A stretch of DNA of 64,000 nt from Rhynchopus euleeides. Its lineage: Eukaryota > Euglenozoa > Diplonemea > Diplonemida > Diplonemidae. The stretch's first letter is position 1. The number at the start of each line of letters is the position of its first letter. The stretch lies in contig OY723247.1 of assembly GCA_963210315.1 (NCBI GenBank), positions 2,046,001-2,110,000 on the forward strand. The letters run 5' to 3'. Under the pieces are notes generated by a model. It was not told where the DNA came from, searched no databases, and saw only the letters and a program-made list of their open reading frames with translations. This document shows, piece after piece, positions 52,343 through 62,978 of this stretch. A program made the translations under genes and the position numbers.

Positions 52343-54371
52343 GGGTCGGGTCAGCTGAAAAACGGGGGGAGGGGCTGGGTGTGGAGAGGGCGGGGTGGGT
52401 CCACGTCTCGACCCCTTCCCGCATGCTCCGCCTCAGCAGAGTACACAATCCGGTTTGGTCCTTTTCTGGTAGACTTGCAGAACGCACCGGGTGGCCCGGT
52501 CTTGCTCTGCTGTAACACATGTGGTGGGGAGCGGAGGGGAGGTTGGGAGCCGACCAGAGGGCTCGTTAGGAAGGATAATATTATGCACGGCGTTGCCGGA
52601 AAAAAAAGTCACGCGTTGTGGGAATATGGAATACCGTCAAGGAGTGTCACGTTAACTGCCCTGGCCGTCTCACGCAGGCAGGCTGGAGGCCCTCCCCGAC
52701 AGAATTTCCCTGGGGGGGGGGTAATGTGAGTCCGCGAAGCTTTGGCCAACCCCGCCCTATCTCCTTTCTTCTCTCCTGCCGGTGCTAGCGTTCACGAAAA
52801 AGCAGCCCCGGCCTCTAGCCGTTACCTCCTGTTCCTTGTTTACTTGCAGAAGATTGTAGAACACCCCTTTTCAGATTTCTTCTTCTCAGCTGAGAAAAGA
52901 AAACACGCCATTCCATGGAACGGGGTGTGGCGCATTCTGAGTTGATATGGGAGAACCGACCCCAGTATCCCAAACCAAAAAAATAACTGCCCTTTCACGT
53001 TCTCCTCTGAAAAAGAACCCGCAGAAACCGAAAGAAAACACGGGCTGGGGAGGGCGGGGGTTCGATGAGGGTGTGGAATCAGCACCATGCGGGGATGCCG
53101 CAAGGCACTCCGGGTACATTCCCCCCCTCTGCAGTGACGACCCCCCCCCCCTCTCTCTCTTTGCAAAAAAGACTATTCGAGCAGCCTCTCGCTGGGTGGG
53201 GGGGGGGGCGCTAGGGCACCACGGCCTGCTCATTTTGAGTCAAGGGTGTGCATTGCTCTTCTCTACATCGTGCATCACTCCCCTCCCCACCCCGATTGCT
53301 TCTCATCACTCCCAGCAATTCTCTGTCAGAAGAATGGTGTGATCGAGCCCAGCTTCGCTGTTGTCGAAGCCAAATCACAGGACCTTCTGACGACACTGTT
53401 ATGCAGCACTGCCTGATGGCGACAGATCGAGCTGACTTTTGTGTATTGCGGCAATTTGCCGGTGTTCGGCAACTTTATTATATTCAACAAGGAGAGAATG
53501 AGTCGCATGCCGCGCTGAGATTGCGATGGTTTGGCCTGGCCGCACAACCTCATCAAACAATCAAACAATCAAGCGCCAGCGCGCCGTGCAGAGAGAATGC
53601 AACCCCACTCCACATGGCCCTCCTCCTGTGCTGTTTCCTGTGGGCCTTCCGCTCTGTGTCACTTTGCAACCGAATTCGCGAGGCACACAGCTCGCCTCCT
53701 TGTTTTCTCACTTATCTGCATTTCTGAGCGACGCGCCTTTATTATTGGAGTCCCTTCCCCCTGTGCCGCAGTGTGTGGGCAGTGCGGCGCCTAATTTGTT
53801 CGGGGAGGGTGGGCCCTCTCTTCTGCACTTTGGAGCGAAGGCAGCCCAAAGGAAATATGAATCCGCACTCAGTCAGACAACTGCTAGGTTGCTGGCGGGG
53901 GGCGGATGTGACAGATGCATGGCGTCTCTCTGCGGCAAGCAAGTTAAAATCTTGAATACTTCGGAAGAAAGCCAAGCCTGGAGGTACATCTCTGCAATAG
54001 GATGGTTCTGATCCTGCACACTGCTGCAATACTTATGGCGGCAGTCCTGGCGCATGCCACTGCTTCGCACGCCAGGCTGCCAAGGGAAATCCCGGAAAAT
54101 GAGTTACCATGGCCTCGAGGGGCAATTTGTGTCGGTATCATTGGAGTACACAGCCTTCTGGCGACCCTGTGCACATCACTGCCCTAGTCGGCACGTCAGG
54201 CCAGTGGTCGTCGATACTGTGGACAGCACGACCACCGAAATATGTTCGCAAAAAACGGGGTGTCATCAATGCGACAGATCGACCCGAGCTCTTGACTGTC
54301 GTTCCAAAAGGATAATGATATATAGACGGTATGGGCTGGAGGACCGTCCGGCCCATTCCCCACCCCCCCCC
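52343..54371. other. Gene-free stretch
   Basis: No supported gene. ORFs up to ~160 codons in several frames have no motifs. Noted structures are a TTTTC/GAAAA-rich stretch at 52860-53030, a small hairpin GTCAGAAG...CTTCTGAC at ~53326-53391, and the word TCACTGCCCTAG at 54175-54186. The reverse complement of that word starts the element at 54374, and the word occurs again at 58419. Confidence 0.45.
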
Positions 54372-54400
54372 CCCCTAGGGCAGTGATTAAATAAACGTTG

Positions 54401-55570
54401 AAAACGTTTAAACCCTGTGCCTGGAATTTTGTCCAAAAAATATCACGTTTTCGCACAAGGCATAAAATGGTCAAAAAACCCGAAAATCGGGTTTGTAGGG
54501 TATAGGCCCCCTGTCTGAAAATGCAAAATATGGCCCCGCAGGTGCCCCCAGAGTGATTTAAAATTGGAAAATCGACATTTTCCACCTACGGGAAATCCCC
54601 CAAAATAGGGGGTCCCCAGTCACGAACCCCAAAAAAATGTCCCGCGCGCCTCTAAGGCACTCTGGATTTTTATTATGTCATCCAGATGTCACATCTGGGT
54701 CCAGGAACACCGGTTTTTGGCCTCAGGAAGTCGAAAAATATGTGTGGAATTTTTTATTCCTGACCAGGATCCCCTAAAAGCCCGATTTCCCCTGTTTACA
54801 CATGGGGGATTTCATGCAACGCCCGCTCGTGTGCTGAGTGTGCTATCCGCGACGTGGACGCGGTCGCCCTCTTCCTCCCAGAAGCCACTGATCTTCCTCA
54901 TTCAGCTTCACCTCCGGATGTACGCGGCACGTGCTTGGGTTGTCCTGCCGCAGTGCAGCAGAAGTCCCCTGTGCACTGCTGCCCAAGCCATTTCGGCTGC
55001 ACGGAATATGCCACGCAGCGGAGTAACCTGGTATCGCGTGACCAGCTCGTGAGGCTTGGTGCCCCGAATCGAATCGATAGGCTGCGAGGTGCATTGCCTC
55101 GGTCAGTTGATGTCCTTGTGTGTGTATTTTTGTGCACAACAGTCCCTTGGGTATCTGCAGCGCAGGTGCCTGCACTGGACCAGGACTCCTGATTTGCCTC
55201 TGGCACTTGTGATCGGAACGGATGCGGCGACATGCCACGGTGCCCATGGATAGCCATGCCGGCACGAAAGTACGTTCACGACGGTTGATTACCATTGCTG
55301 CACTCTGTCAGAACCCGAAGGGTCGCAGCTCACCTGAACGCCCACCAGGCCCCCCAACAGGGGGTGAAACCAAAGGGTCCCCCCTGGGGTTTTTTAACCC
55401 AAAATTTTCGAATTCGACATGTCCCCGGGATTTCCACTATGTCGCAGATTTCGACCATTGGGTCAAGAAAACCTAAAAATCTAGGGGGGAGGTGCTGAAG
55501 GATTGCACTGAAAATTTTATCTAACTCGGTCAAAATTCCAGGCACAGGGTTTTAGCGTTTATAAACGTTT
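54401..55570. repeat. Inner inverted-repeat element B
   Basis: AAACCCTGTGCCTGGAATTT (54410-54429) is the reverse complement of AAATTCCAGGCACAGGGTTT (55533-55552), with ACGTTT-type words outside each arm. The interior (54430-55530) holds no recognised gene. Confidence 0.8.
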
Positions 55571-56442
55571 AGCGTTTTTCAGAATTCTGAGCGGAAATAA
55601 ACGTTCAGATAAACGCTTAATAAACGTTTCCCTGCAGGCTCTGCCACTGAGTCACTTTACATCATAATACATCATGGCCAGCGCACCACACCCCAAATTC
55701 CAGGGCGGGGGGGCACCGCTGCGGTGAGGACAGCAAGATGTCGAAGCGCAAGGTCGAAACCATCGGCGCTATTTCTGGCCACTTCTTGTACCTGTGCCTG
55801 CTGTACCAGGTGCCTGTTCCAGTCAGTTGCCTCCCATCAGAGGAGGCATCTGAGAGACTCTCGTATGGCGTCCCTGTGCCACATGCTCGCAGGTGAGGCA
55901 CCACACCCGAGGACGCGCTCCCTGGCAACGGATGCGCCGTGCCACAGACCCAGCTGCCGTAAGCTCCCAAGAACAGCGTCAAATGGGACGCGAACTGTAC
56001 CATACTTCTCCCACAACTGTTCCTGGCGCGATTACCTCATATTGGCTTGCCTTTTGGCCTCTGGAGGGCACCGAGAAGCTGTTATGTTTCAGAACAATCA
56101 ACGACAACAGTTCTTCTGTGCATCTGGCAGGTTGAGGTGTGCTTGCTCTGCTTGATGTGTCCTGTGGTGTGCAGCCCAGGTACAAGTTCTGTCCCAAAAA
56201 ATTTGGTTGCTAAAAACGGCATGTCGGGGGCATACCACCCCCTGGGAGTGGGCGGAATTGAGTTTCCGGAGCATATTGGGCACTTTCTGCCACCAGAATC
56301 GTGTGGGAGTGTGTGAGGTCAGATTATGTGGGTGGGGTGCGGGCACAAGCTGCTTCGCTAAATAAACGCTAAACGTTTAGCGTTTATAAACGTTTAACCC
56401 TTTCTGTCCGGGGGGTATTTTTTCGATTTTTGGGAAAATTCG

Positions 56443-56743
56443 CCTTCCCAAGTAAATTGTCTTCCACTCCACCTTTTTCAACATTTTTTTTTATCGGGAA
56501 CTGCGTTTGCGCAGAACGTTGCATTGTTCCGGTTTTTTTCCCGAAAAAAAAATTTCACATGTGGGCCTCGCCCGAGAAACCAAAAATCGAGGTGCAAAAA
56601 ATCCAGAAAAAAATTCAGGGCGGTATGTGACCGCCCAAAAAATCCGGGTTCTATGGCGTTCTCGAACAGTTCTGCTCCAGCGCAGTTCCCGATAAAAAAA
56701 AATGTTGAAAAAGGTGGAGCGGAAGACAATTTACTTGGGAAGG
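56443..56743. repeat. Foldback element E
   Basis: CCTTCCCAAGTAAATTGTCT through ATCGGGAACTGCG (56443-56505) is the reverse complement of 56681-56743 with very few changes. The arms are ~63 bp around a ~175-bp A-rich centre. Confidence 0.92.
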
Positions 56744-57374
56744 CAGTGGTTTGCACAAGGCAAATATATCAACAGGTGCAAAAACACATGTTCTGAGGTA
56801 CCTGACTGTGAGCCACCCCAGCGACCCCGTTAGCCCGTTGGGCACCTGGATCGAGGTAGAACACCCTTCCCTGCCCCTCTGGGGCCATGGAGGATGTCCG
56901 CCCGATGACTGACGGCATCAAATCTCCATCAGAGAATTCCACCATATTTCACTGATGGGTGGCTGGAGGCCGAAATCGGGTGGTGCATCGGCACAGCCCG
57001 TTGGGGCGGATATTCGAGATGCAGAGGTCTGAAAACTGATTTCCCAGATGACATCTGTCGGCAGTGAGGTCAATGGAATCTCCAGAAAAAAATAATCTGC
57101 CCAAACCAAGGTAGTGCCAGCCAAATTTTTTCAAGAAAAAATGAAAAACCCCCCGAGTGCTGGAGGGGGCCGTTTGCGCCACCCATGGGGGTGGACCATG
57201 AACTTGCCGACTAGTGTCCACAGCTACCGGTAGACCCGGAGCCCCCCAGCCGCCGGAGTTGTCCCTTGCGGTGTAACTGTTCTGTGTGAGCTGCCGTCTT
57301 GCTGAGCCTACGAGGGTGGTCTGAATTCCATTCGCTGTGCACCCAAAGGACTATCTACGAGGCAGGCATACGGC

Positions 57375-57432
57375 ACAGGGGGGTCTGGGGGGCGGAGCCC
57401 CCCAGCCGCCGGAGGCCACGGTAGCGAACATC
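57375..57432 (-). repeat. Dispersed GC-box repeat, copy 3 (inverted)
   Basis: Reverse complement of the repeat at 28788 and 30273: ACAGGGGGGTCTGGGG, a GGGCGGAGCCCCCC box, GCCGCCGGAGGCCACGGTAG. A partial fourth copy (GAGCCCCCCAGCCGCCGGAG) lies at ~57239-57258. Confidence 0.9.
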
Positions 57433-58426
57433 TGGCTCTGAGCGGGGACAATATCCGGGTTTTGGCTGGAAAACCCCAGGTTTGGGCTGAAAAAAACAGG
57501 AAGAAGGGGGTGGTTCCAGAGGACCCATCCTCATCCCCCACTTGAAAAATAATCCAGGTAGTGCCGGCAGGTCGTGCCGGCACTACCTTCCCATTTTTTC
57601 GAAATTAATTCAGCCCAAACCATGCACTACCTGTTTGGGCAGGCCTGACTACACTGTCTGTCGGAAACCTTTCCCTTATCGAAGGAATCGGGCAAAAAGA
57701 CGCCTGGGAAAACTCGATACCTCCCACGCAGGTTCAGGAGGTGGTTTCAAGGGCAAAACCACCGAAAATTCCACCTTGTGGTGCAATTTTGTTACAGAGC
57801 CAAGTTGGTCGGAGTTTCGCTTTTCCGACCAACTCTTGTTGCATTTGAAAGATTCGTCCACCCCGTTTCCACCATAAAAAGAAATCTTGAAAAATTCGAA
57901 ATTCAAATAACTTTGCCTGCATAGGCAAAGTGAAAGCCACTGTAGTGGCCATACCTGCCCAAGACCCTCTGATACCCACCCAGCCCCCCCAGCTCTCGCG
58001 CCTGTGATGGGTCGAAATGTGTTCTGTGGGTCTGCATATCGATGTGTTTTTGCGGAGAATAACTCCAGAGCTTTCCACGATCGGGGGAGTCGAGCGAAAT
58101 GGGGCACAAGAACACCTGATATGGTTGACCCGTAAATAGGGGCCATGAGGGACTACCCAAACCCGAAAATCTCACCTGAGGGTGCAATTGTCCTCCGGCA
58201 GTACGTTGGACGGATCTCCACCTTTCCCATGAACCCTTGCTGCATTTGAAAGGATTGAGCTCCCCCTTTTTACCATACAAAAAAATCCTGAAAAATTCGA
58301 AGTGCATAATTATTTACTTACGTAAGCAAAGTGCAAAGCCACTGTAGTGGCTTCCCGGACAGAAAGGGTTAACGTTTATTGAAAAACGGTTTCTGAAATA
58401 AACGTCGTTTATTGGGTTCACTGCCC

Positions 58427-59757
58427 TAGGGGGGGTCATAAGCCCCCCTAAAAACGTACAAATACCAAAAATTTCAACATACCATCAGAACCGCCCTAAT
58501 ACCTGATCTGACCCGAAAATCCGACCCATACCCCCCCGGAAACCGTCTGGAGCCCACTTGTGACACCTGATGCGCACTTTTGTGATGATTTTTTGGGGTC
58601 CTAAAAAATGTACCTCAGTTTCGTACCTTGCCTTTGTACCTGAACCACTCCCGACCGCAATATTTCGTTCTTTGCCTTTTCTGCGGTGGTTCCGGCTCAG
58701 GTGGCACGATGTTGCCTCCCCAGTGCCTCGGCAAGGTCTTTCTTGTACCTGATTGGTGGGAATGTTGTGTTGTTGCGCCAGCTGAATGAGTTCAGCCACC
58801 TTCTGGGTGTAGTACACCACGCAGTCTCAACAGCACGTATGAGAGTGTACCATGTGAGGACTCAACAAAGTCATTGGATAGGCATCTGCCTGCCGACTCA
58901 ACCCCCACAGTGCGACCGCAAGATCGTCAGGGATGTCTCAACGCCAGGGGAATACTCTCCCCTGGCGTTGTACAACCCTACTCTTAATCCTCGGGTCCTC
59001 TCCTGGAGGCGGTGGTGGCGGGCCCGCAACGCTTCGTACTTCCGGTACGGACTGGGGTAGTCTGCCCGGCTGACCCGCTCATCGCTTCCTAGATCATCTG
59101 CTGCTCTGGAGCTGCCATCACTCACTGCCCACATCAGTTGGTGTAGGGGTAGGAGCAGGAGGAGTGGGAGGAGTGCAGGTGACATCTTTCTTGGCCAGCA
59201 AGGAACGCCGCTTTTCGCACGTGCGTGCAGTTGATGCACCACTGCATATATCTGTCGTCACCACGTCCCACTCGCTCTCCTATGTACCCAGCCCGACGGA
59301 GCGCCCGAAATAATGTCGCCTCACGGATGTCGTGTGCCGTTTTCTTCTGACGCAGGTCTGCCACAACGCTCTCTGCCGGGACCCCGCACATCTCCCGTTT
59401 GGCGAGCGTCTTTCGAGCAAGGTACCCCTCTGCAGCAGCATCTGACACCTCTGCGAGGCCCTAGGCACACGGCATGTGTTGCTCGGCGTGCTGGGTGAGC
59501 GTAGTGATACCCTTTCCTTGCAAAGAACGAAATACTGCGGTCGGGAGTGGTTCAGGTACAAAGGCAAGGTACGAAACTGAGGTACCTTTTTTAGGACCCC
59601 AAAAAAATCATCACAAAAGTGCGCATCAGGTGTCACAAGTGGGCTCCAGACGGTTTCCGGGGGGGTATGGGTCGGATTTTCGGGTCAGATCAGGTATTAG
59701 GGCGGTTCTGATGGTATGTTGAAAATGTGGTTTTGTACGGGCTTATGACCCCCCCTA
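58427..59757. repeat. Terminal-inverted-repeat element D with ~240-bp arms
   Basis: Left arm 58427-58675 begins TAGGGGGGGTCATAAGCCCC; right arm 59520-59757 is its reverse complement, ending GGGCTTATGACCCCCCCTA. Arms match well except for short indels (for example CTAAAAACGTACAAATACC on the left). The 844-bp interior carries two overlapping minus-strand ORFs (59448-59134, 104 codons, and 59242-58898, 114 codons). The first has an AT-hook- or HTH-like basic/helical look (REATLFRALRRAGYIGERVG) but no recognisable transposase motif. It looks like a non-autonomous DNA transposon (MITE-like, long-TIR). Target duplications are obscured by C-runs. Confidence 0.85.
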
Positions 59758-61457
59758 CCCCCCCCCCCCCCGAAGCCATTCAGAGTCTGCACCAATCGGC
59801 AGGAGCCGTATGGACGTTGCGTGGGGTATGTGTTGCGAAGGCAACTTCGTTCAGTTCCTGGTTTTGTTGTGTTTTGCTTTCACTATATTCGATCCAGTGC
59901 GGGATTCATCGGACGTGCGTTGTTATCCTCTACCACTGTTTCGCAGCCTTTTGATTTCGACGCTTATTGCGCTTTTTTTTGGGCATCCGCTGCACCAGAT
60001 GCACCGGGTGAAAGTTCCACGCCTCAGAACGGAAAGGGCAACCCGCCTTTTCCAACAGCTCCCTTGGCACACTCTTGCATTTGCCCCTCCCTTCTCCCGA
60101 TCCGTTCAGGTCCGTCTCACGAGTTGAGGTCTCAGTGGTAATCCGAGGTTCCCACCTGTGGCACATTTTTTTGCTGCACAGCCTCGTCTCGGGTTGGGTG
60201 GTTGTCGATTGTCCAGAACAATCGTATAATGTACTGTGACTGGTGTGGTCTTCGCGCGTCGCCTGTGTGGTTGTCAGACCAACCATCATGCCCGGGATCG
60301 CCTGTCGGGAATTAACACCTCCGGACGAAGCACAAGCGGTTCGTGTGGTGTGGGGTTGGTCGAGACGCCACGCAAACTGTCAAAGAACTCAAAAGGAAAC
60401 AACTCCTATGATGCCTCTGGGGGGTTGACAGATAGTATCTGTCAGTCTCCCGTGCTGGGCAACGCACCATGCCAACGACTGTCACACAAGAGAGTATGTG
60501 TTGTGTGCGCACGCCGCTGCCTGTTGGTTGAAGTGAGGGCGCCAGGAAACCTTTGGGACGATTTCCCACAACTGTATCTTATCTTCTTTATCCTTTTTTT
60601 CTCGATGAACAATCCCTGGAACCAGATATCTCGGTGTTTTGTGCGCGCTTCTTTTTGGGTTGGGACCGGTTCTGCCGTAGGCAGTTCTGTGATGATGGGA
60701 AGCAAAGATATCAGCAACGGAATGGCACGTGTGCCCCTTTGGTTGGTCCGGCCACCACACGCCAGGCTGTTTGGCCACGAGCCCCACAAAGTGAATGCCG
60801 CGTGGCGGGGTGGGGACACGCCCGTGACCCGCCACGCAAGAATTCAAAAAAAAAGAAGAAAATGAGAAGAAACAAACGGAGTGCCTGCCTGCATGCGCGG
60901 GCTCTTCCAGGAATCGCCAACAAACAATGCTCCGACACCCCCTCCCCTCCCCCCCCCCCCCACATGTTTTCCTTTTGCATGTTCCTCCCCGCAAATTTGG
61001 CAAAGGCAAACGCGCACACCGCGCCACTGCACCCACCAACCCACCAACCAACCACCCAGCCAACACCCCTTCCCCCCCAACAGGATACACAAGCAGGGGG
61101 CGTATTTCGCCGTCCCTCTGCGCTTCTTTTGTTTTACTGTATTTTGCCGTATTTTTTAGTGCAAAATCTCAACACGCCCCCCCCCCCCCCCCTCCCACTC
61201 CTCTCTCCTATTGCCGTGCTGACTTTTAATTCCTCAGGGAGGAGGAGGTGCCGTGTTGAGTAGGGGCTGAGAGAAGCCGAAAGAACAGGATCGCACTTCT
61301 CGACCCCCCTGCTCCTCCTTTTCTTTTGTCAAACACTCTCTCCCAGTCTTATTTTTGAAACCCCCCCCCCCCTTTCATCGGGTGTTCTGATTTAACACCC
61401 TTGCCCTCCCCACAAGCCCTCTTCAGCATATTCTCCGACTCTCCGGGAGAAAGAAGC
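59758..61457. other. Gene-free stretch, homopolymer rich
   Basis: C-runs at ~59758-59772, 60945-60961, 61177-61193 and 61362-61373; a CCAACC/CCAACCAACC repeat near 61038-61056. ORFs up to ~236 codons lack motifs. The stretch ends in pyrimidine-rich sequence before the next gene. Confidence 0.45.
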
Positions 61458-62978
61458 ATGCTCGTGTTTCTGTCAGTCAGCGGGGGCGCTCACACCGACA
61501 GTGTCGAGGTCTCCGAGAGTGACTCAGTGGCAGGCCTCCGCCAGGCAGTGACGGAGCAGCTGAGGTGGAGCGATGGCGCGGTCCTCCTCTTCGACGGCGA
61601 GATGGTTGGGCACGATCAGATGAGCCTGCAGGATCTGGGGCTTTCGGAGGGGTCGTGGGTCTCCGTCGAAGTCCCGCCGCATGTGCAGGCAAAGGAGACC
61701 CTTGCGGGAATGGGGCACCGCCGTGTCGACTATTTCACCGTCAGCCAGGCAGTTTCTCGGCGTGACTACGACGTGGTTCGCCTGATGCTGGCAACAGGCC
61801 TTGTCGAGCCTGACGTAAAACTCGGGTTTGTCCACTGCGACGTAGAACTGTTTGACATCCTCCTCGAAGCAGGCCTCGACCTGTCCCTCCCACCCCCCAG
61901 GGATGCCTACGGCAGGTCCGCGGTGTGCCTTGCCTGCGAGAAGAACAACCTGCCCCTCTGCCGTTACCTCGTCGGCAAGGGGGCCCTGGTGGCGGTGTCC
62001 GACCAGCCCGCGGAGGGCCCGCCCACCACCACGCAGCTGCACACCACGCCGCTGACGGAGGCTGCGCGGCACCACAACAGGGAGCTGTGTGAGTTCCTGC
62101 TGCAGCACGGGGCTGACGTGGCGCAGCGGGCGAGGTTCACAAACCCCCTGAGTGCAGCCGTGGGTGCATGCGCCAACCTGGTGCGGCAGGAGCGGAGCCG
62201 GGTGGTGCGCAGCGATGCCGAGACGCTGGAGTTCATCCGCTACCTCCTGGAGGCGGGTGTCCCTCCCGACCTGCCGGACGCCTTCCCCGCCTTCCTCGCC
62301 GCCTGTGAGATCGGGAGGGAGGACGTCGCAGAGCTGCTCCTCCGCCACGGCGCGCTCGTCGACACTCTCTCCTTCGACGGCCGCACCCCTGTGTTCGGTG
62401 CCGTGTCGGGGAACCACCCTGCCCTGTGCCGCTACCTGCTGGATCACGGCGCCGACCCCTCTGTGGTGAACGCGAGGGGGCGCACCCCCCTCGTGGAGGC
62501 GATCTGCACCGGGCAGTGCGACTGTGCGGAGGCGCTGGTGGAGCTGGGTGCGCCCGTTGAGCCGCGGTATAACAACGGGCATCTCGTGCTGCTGCTGGCG
62601 GCGGAGAGGCTGCAGGGGGATGTTGTGTGCAGGCTCCTGGAGACGGGGCGCTGCCACGGGCAGGTCAACATGCTGGACGAAGATGGGCGCACCCCCCTCA
62701 TGGTCAGCGCATACCACGGTGCGGAGGGCATCGTCGCCTGCCTCACAGAGTACGGCGCAGCCGTCGATGCACAGGACCCCTACGGATACTCAGCCCTCTC
62801 CTTTGCAGCCGAGTATAACAAACTAGGTGCCGTGCGTGCCCTCCTCTCCGCAGGGGCCTCGCCCGCCACAGAGGATGTCAGAGGGCGTTCTCCCCGTCAC
62901 CTCGCGTCGCACAGGCGGTATGCTGATGTGGTGGCGGTGCTGCAGGCGGCGGAGGAGGAGGAGGAGGAGGAGGCATGA
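61458..62978 (+). CDS. Ubiquitin-like / ankyrin repeat protein
   Basis: 506 residues, single exon. Residues 1-75 are a Ubl domain: MLVFLSVSGG, a helix VAGLRQAVTEQL, LLFDGEMVGHDQMSLQDLGL (matching ubiquitin's LIFAGKQLEDG...L..YNI pattern) and SWVSVEV. There is no C-terminal diglycine, so it is a domain rather than a cleavable modifier. Residues ~100-500 are about ten ankyrin repeats (DAYGRSAVCLACEKNN, HTTPLTEAARHHNREL, DGRTPVFGAVSGNH, RGRTPLVEAICTGQ, DGRTPLMVSAYHG, GYSALSFAAEYNKLGA). The protein ends in a run of Glu encoded by GAG repeats. Likely a cytosolic adaptor linking a partner to the proteasome or a Ubl receptor; that role is inference. Confidence 0.9.
   Translation: MLVFLSVSGGAHTDSVEVSESDSVAGLRQAVTEQLRWSDGAVLLFDGEMVGHDQMSLQDLGLSEGSWVSVEVPPHVQAKETLAGMGHRRVDYFTVSQAVSRRDYDVVRLMLATGLVEPDVKLGFVHCDVELFDILLEAGLDLSLPPPRDAYGRSAVCLACEKNNLPLCRYLVGKGALVAVSDQPAEGPPTTTQLHTTPLTEAARHHNRELCEFLLQHGADVAQRARFTNPLSAAVGACANLVRQERSRVVRSDAETLEFIRYLLEAGVPPDLPDAFPAFLAACEIGREDVAELLLRHGALVDTLSFDGRTPVFGAVSGNHPALCRYLLDHGADPSVVNARGRTPLVEAICTGQCDCAEALVELGAPVEPRYNNGHLVLLLAAERLQGDVVCRLLETGRCHGQVNMLDEDGRTPLMVSAYHGAEGIVACLTEYGAAVDAQDPYGYSALSFAAEYNKLGAVRALLSAGASPATEDVRGRSPRHLASHRRYADVVAVLQAAEEEEEEEA

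Larger units (their letters stand above)
56391..58374. repeat. Inner inverted-repeat element C
   Basis: CGTTTAACCCTTTCTGTCCGG (56391-56411, one letter over arm core) pairs with CCGGACAGAAAGGGTTAACG (58355-58374). Within it lie element E (56443-56743), a copy of the dispersed GC-box repeat (57375-57432, inverted), a hairpin built on GTAGTGCCGGCA (57557-57588), and two diverged direct copies of a ~220-bp block at ~57740-57960 and ~58150-58360, each ending in GCCACTGTAGTGGC. Confidence 0.8.
54372..58433. repeat. Composite inverted-repeat element (outer arms)
   Basis: The left end CCCCTAGGGCAGTGA followed by AATAAACG (54374-54399) is mirrored at the right by CGTTTATTGGG then TTCACTGCCCTAGGGG (58407-58433). 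Inside are at least three further inverted-repeat pairs (listed separately), repeatedly bounded by the palindromic words AAACGTTTA and GCGTTTATAAACG. Translations are motif-free. The order suggests repeated insertion of related non-autonomous elements into each other. Confidence 0.75.

Noticed and set aside
60236-61263. ORFs of 209 and 236 codons
   Set aside because: No motifs, composition follows local repeats, and C-runs interrupt the frames.
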